Position numbers and translations under genes: made by a program
The notes under the pieces: generated by a model
The model's database searches: none
What the model saw: only the letters and a program-made list of their open reading frames with translations
Told to the model about the DNA's origin: nothing
DNA from: Plantago ovata
Lineage: Eukaryota; Streptophyta; Magnoliopsida; Lamiales; Plantaginaceae
DNA length: 64,000 nt
Reading direction: 5' to 3'
Assembly: GCA_028274465.1 (NCBI GenBank)
Contig: CM051457.1
Location: 101,679,982-101,743,981 of the forward strand
Shown here: one piece after another, positions 60,201-64,000 of the stretch
How the letters are laid out: every line of letters starts with the position of its first letter
Numbering within the stretch: position 1 is the stretch's first letter

Positions 60201-61790
60201 CTTTAGTTGCGGCTTTACGCAGCCAGGGTTCAGTTGTCATGAAACACGGAACAATTACTCACCACTATCCAGCGATCGGGAAGGTGCTTTTGTGCATTAA
60301 CCATAACTTGATTTTGATAAAACTGTACATCATTTTCACTACATATAAAGCAGAAAATGTCTCTACTTTTGTAAAACTAAACTCGGTAGGTTATCACATA
60401 ATAATAATGAAATGGGCACAAATATTGAGATCAAAATTCACCTCTGACACAGAAGCTTCTTCCCCAGCTCAAATGTTATATCATAGGTTCCAAGAGTGGC
60501 AACAACCTGAAAGAAAATAACTGTATAATCACAAAAACTGGATAAATCAGCCTTAGAAGTGGCATTCTTGAATCAATCCTGTGCATTCTAAAAGCTACTT
60601 TTACACAACTACTCAAGTAAAATGACTGGGAATGCACAATGACACCAAAATAGGACCAAATAAGTGGTCTCTTTTAACAGCCAAATGTGAATCTAAACTC
60701 ACAACACAGATACACAAGTGCAACCACATTGCTGAGAGTCGCACATTGTGGCTGACCGTCTTCAATTGTACCTAGTCCCTCTAGCTACAAAATCTCAGCT
60801 TAATTAACCAAAGGCGAATGATATCTCTCGCCATCCCAGACCAAATGCTTGTGTGTATAACTTGCAGTGCATATAACATTACTGAACATGTGAGTCTTTT
60901 ACATACAAAAGCTTAACTATTACTTCGTCTTTTCTTAGTATTTCAACCCAAAATAATGTCCTCGGTACAAACCGAAAGTTTACTCGTGGGATTTGACCAC
61001 CAACATAGTGAATACAGGAAAACACCTTACCACTCAATCCAACCTTCATATAACGTACACATAACAATTCCAACTTCACATTTAAAAGACCTAATTCCAG
61101 AAAAGCCAGTGACAACTCGACCACATTTGCTGGGCCACCATCAACATACACATAACGCTTCTAACTTCATACTTCAAACACATAATTCCACACACATAAA
61201 GATTCTAAGGGACTTGATTTCACTACTTAACCAAGGTCTCGAATTTGAGCCTTGTGAATGTAAACCACTACTTCTTGACTCTGAATTCACTCTAAAACAC
61301 CTTATAAGTCCTTTCAATAATTGCCACTACTGTCAAAGCTCGAACCATTTCTAACTACTAAGAACATTTGCAGTGCCACCATCAAAATACACATAAAGGT
61401 TCAAACTTTATACTTGAGAGACAAAATTGAACACAACCCATGACTCAATTCAAACAACATATGCAGTTCAAACATCAACATACACACAAGAGTCTAATTT
61501 TAAGAGTCCAAGAAACAGAAAAGTAAAGTTTCGATATAGAATTGGAGGAGAAGAAAACATACGAAAATGGCGGAGTAGGAGAGCTTGGAGATGAGTTCGG
61601 GAATGCCAAAGCCACGGGGAGCAGAACCAGCGATGTCGAAGGGGAGAGTGAAAGGAGAAAGGATGATTTTGACGGGGAAATCAAGAATGTCCCGGACTTG
61701 TTGGCCATAGTGACGATCATAGAAGTTGTATTGATTGTCCCAGAACTTACTTATGTTCATCTTCAGCCTGTCCATTCCTCGAGGAGCCAT
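54243..61790 (-). CDS. DnaJ-type zinc-finger protein, 12 exons
   Basis: Twelve exons on the minus strand: 61790-61563, 60506-60442, 59551-59453, 59160-59028, 58705-58646, 58483-58424, 57556-57434, 56778-56707, 55960-55823, 55189-55034, 54668-54561 and 54281-54243. All have GT/AG borders, and together they give 426 residues. Residues 1-76 (start MAPRGMDRLKMNISKFWDNQ) contain a membrane-associating-looking FPVKIILSPFTLPFDIAG stretch. Residues 100-118 (CKTC..AMQCTMCRGSG) and 169-185 (CPDCNGSGVMKCPECKG) are two pairs of CxxC motifs like the cysteine-rich zinc finger of DnaJ/BSD2 proteins, without a J domain. The C-terminal half is charged and helical (KKTLEAEVMKLD, WEHKWREEK) and ends RRRWWFF. 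It is probably a plant-conserved organelle or membrane-linked assembly factor. I recall similar Arabidopsis embryo-defective proteins but cannot confirm identity. Confidence 0.85.
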
Positions 61791-61939
61791 GAGTTGCCCT
61801 GCTCTTCAGCAGAGCAAACCTGAGAAAGATAGAGCAACAACAAAAGGATATGATGATATGATAATAGGGGTTTATGATTTCAGCCCGATTGGACTCCAAC
61901 TTTGTTCAAATAGGGGTTTTAGTTTTATTAATATTTTAA

Positions 61940-62965
61940 GGGAAAATTACATTAAACCACCCCACTAGAAACTCATATTACGGATTCTCCCTCGCTAGTT
62001 TAACAATTACAGATAGCCCCAGTCGTCGGAAAAAAGTTGACTTGCCCGTTATTCATTTTTGATTTTTGTCCGGCCAAACATGCCCTTAGCACAAAAATTA
62101 CAGATTTTTCCTTTTCTTTTTTTATCTTTTCTTTTTTCTATCTTTTCTCTTTTCTCTTTTTTTTTTATCTTCTCCTTCTCAAGATATGAAAATTTCGGTG
62201 CCGGAACTAATTCCGGCACCGGAAAAATTACAGCTCCGGCAGGAGCTCCGATCAGCTCCTACCGGAGCTGTTTTAAGCTCCAATCGGAGTTGTTAATAAG
62301 CTACGGTCAGAGCTGTTGACAGCTCCGATTGGAGCTTATTAACAGCTCCAATCGGAGCTAACAGCTCCGATCGGAGCTGTCAACAAGCTCCGCTCGGAGC
62401 TTTGACAGCTCCGATCGGAGTTGTTCAAAGCTCCGATCGGAGCTTATAAACAGCTCCAATTGGAGCTTAAAACAGCTCTGGTAGGAGCTGACCGGAGCTC
62501 CTGCCGGAGCTGTAATTTTTCCGGTGCCGGAATTAGTTCCGGCACCGGAATTTTCATCTTGGAGAAGGAGAAGATAAGTTTTTTTTATTATTTTCTTTTT
62601 ATTTTTGGGGCTATTTCGAAAAAAATTCTTAATTTGGGGTTCTTATAGAATAAATATTAGTTCATCTTGAAATATATATAATTTTTGTGGTTAATGTGAA
62701 ATACATTAAAGTTAATTTTGTAAAATAAAATAATTTAGAGGCAAATGTGTAAATAATGCAAACTTAACTTGTTTGTTTCAATTCAAATTCTGAAATTCCG
62801 GCAGGGGTAGAAAAGTACTTCCAGGTATTAATTCGCAGAAAGTCAAGGTCGTGGGGCTATCTGTAATTGTTTTTGTGTAACACAGGGCTATATGAAATGA
62901 AAAAACTAAGAGGTAAGAATCCGTAATAAAAAAAAACTAACAAGGGGGCTAGATGTAAATTGTCC
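61940..62965. mobile_element. Mutator-like MITE (non-autonomous MULE)
   Basis: 1,026 bp flanked by the perfect 9-bp duplication ATATTTTAA (61931-61939 and 62966-62974), the Mutator hallmark. The ends GGGAAAATTACAT and (complement) GGACAATTTACAT begin terminal inverted repeats of about 80-115 bp that share ATTACGGATTCT and ACAATTACAGATAGCCCC. There is no transposase. The interior holds a large palindrome. It lies about 150 bases upstream of the start codon of the minus-strand zinc-finger gene, within its promoter or leader. Confidence 0.93.
62167..62574. repeat. Nested palindrome built from AGCTCCGATCGGAGCT units
   Basis: The outer arms (from ATCTTCTCCTTCTC on the left to GAGAAGGAGAAGAT on the right) are inverted copies with few mismatches over about 125 bases. 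They include GGTGCCGGAACTAATTCCGG and GCTCCGGCAGGAGCTCCG with their counterparts. The centre is a tandem row of about ten short palindromes of the AGCTCCGATCGGAGCT type at roughly 20-30-base spacing. GC content is far above that of the surroundings. Confidence 0.9.
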
Positions 62966-62974
62966 ATATTTTAA

Positions 62975-63426
62975 CCTTTTTTTTTTTTAGTATCGACATT
63001 GCACTTAAATCTATATATATTTAAAATTTTATGTTGAAATAGGTAATAATAATAAATAGGAAACTACTGTATAAATAACAATCCGGCAACTAATAGCTTC
63101 AGACCACGTCAATTAGGGCGTCGCTGATTTTGCACATACTTTGTTAATGTGATCGTAAAGTTCTCATACTTTAGGAGAAGTATGAGCACTAGTGTGTCTG
63201 AACATCCGCAGAGCGTCTAAGATCGTTTTTCCCCCCAAATTATGTATATTAGGTTGTTCTCCAATAACCTGATGTTTGAATTTCATCTTTTGTGTGTCCA
63301 CGTGTTGAAACGATCAAAACAACCTTGGACCCTCTTCGGGTCCCTGACTAGTGTGTCTGAGCACTCGTAGGGCGTCCAAGGTCGTTTTGATCGTTTTTAG
63401 TCCCAAATTACAATTATAAGTTCGTT
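62975..63426. other. Non-coding, duplicated motif block
   Basis: CTAGTGTGTCTGAACATCCG... near 63189 and CTAGTGTGTCTGAGCACTCG... near 63348 are copies of a roughly 38-base unit, each ending AAG-TCGTTTT. A small hairpin CTCATACTT/AAGTATGAG lies at 63163-63186. Probably 5' sequence of the CACTA-like gene that follows. Confidence 0.45.
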
Positions 63427-64000
63427 TTGATGTTTAAATTTTGTTCATATGTTTTTGTAGATATGCCTCGACACAGATGCCCCAGATATACTTCGCCCAC
63501 ATACAGCCCGCACTTTACTACTGGCGATGTTGGGGCATCACAATCTCCTCCTACTGACCCTTTCAGGACCCCTTCTACCACTCCGGAGGGTGACAATACT
63601 AGTGCTATCCTGACTCACGCGGATGAGACCCCACAGAGATCGAGCATGGGCTCAACACCAGGGTCACTTACAAACAACGAATGCCCATACTAAGAGTTGA
63701 CTATGGGGGCGAGGTGGAACATGCAACCAGGACGTGTTGTTCCCCACGATAAGAAGTAAGTGTTTAAAGCTTTAATATGTTTCGTATGTTTGTTCTTATA
63801 TATTGTATTATACTGATTAATATTAATTAATTGACATGTTTTTTATCATGAGCATGCCACGAAGAAGCTTAGTAAGGCCATCATGTGGAAGATGGATCCT
63901 TCGGGCAAAAGCGCGAGAAATGGTCGAAGCTCAAGTACACCACAATGAACCACTACTTTGATGAGTTGCGGGTAAGTTCGAAGATTTTAAAATAATATCA
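63427..64000 (+). pseudogene. CACTA accessory (TNPA/Ptta-like) gene fragments, right end cut
   Basis: An open stretch 63463-63693 encodes a Pro/Ser/Thr-rich peptide starting MPRHRCPRYTSPTYSP and stopping at NNECPY. It is followed by NMQPGRVVPHDKK at about 63715-63758. After an intron-like gap comes KREKWSKLKYTTMNHYFDELR at about 63911-63971 ahead of a GTAAGT donor. This Pro-rich head plus basic KWSKLKY region resembles the plant CACTA accessory transposase family. Frames do not agree between the pieces, so it looks decayed, and it runs past the window. A host gene is not excluded. Confidence 0.45.

Noticed and set aside
1-64000. tRNA, rRNA, snRNA and CRISPR features
   Set aside because: Looked for and none recognised on either strand.

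Overview
This window looks like nuclear DNA of a flowering plant, most likely a eudicot. It is AT-rich, has GT/AG introns, and carries plant-only families (RALF peptide, early nodulin-like phytocyanin, tandem DTX/MATE transporters). It is crowded with plant transposable elements. The species cannot be named from the sequence alone.

Layout. 1-5.4 kb is repeat territory: the end of a copia-type LTR, then a decayed hAT transposase gene with TTF zinc finger, DUF4371-like and dimerisation regions. 5.8-10.9 kb holds a four-exon 3-hydroxybutyryl-CoA dehydrogenase-like gene ending in a peroxisomal SRL tripeptide; its 3.3-kb second intron contains a large foldback. A 58-codon Cys/Lys/Ala-rich small gene lies at 11.7 kb. 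From 13.7 to 46.3 kb there are four same-strand MATE genes, all with seven exons and the same splice phases. Only the first reads through cleanly; the other three carry one-base deletions relative to each other, so they are either dying paralogues or contain assembly indels. The spaces between them hold a 5.5-kb copia element, a 5'-truncated LINE with a hAT MITE inside it, a CACTA fragment with another hAT inside it, several Stowaway-like MITEs, short tandem arrays, and a complete 3.46-kb CACTA element between the third and fourth MATE copies.

47.1-47.8 kb is a three-copy tandem repeat. It is followed by an early nodulin-like GPI-anchored protein (48.2 kb), a cluster of LINE tails and MITEs (50.4-52.7 kb) and a RALF peptide gene (53.2 kb). 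A 12-exon minus-strand gene (54.2-61.8 kb) encodes a 426-residue protein with DnaJ-type CxxCxG zinc-finger motifs. About 150 bp upstream of its start codon sits a 1,026-bp Mutator-like MITE with a perfect 9-bp target duplication and a nested palindromic core. The window ends in fragments of what looks like a CACTA accessory gene.

The host genes do not form an obvious pathway. The one functional cluster is the tandem MATE family, presumed transporters of secondary metabolites or xenobiotics. Exon limits below were worked out by eye from reading frame, splice sites and comparison among the four MATE copies. Family names rest on motif recognition, not on database searches.
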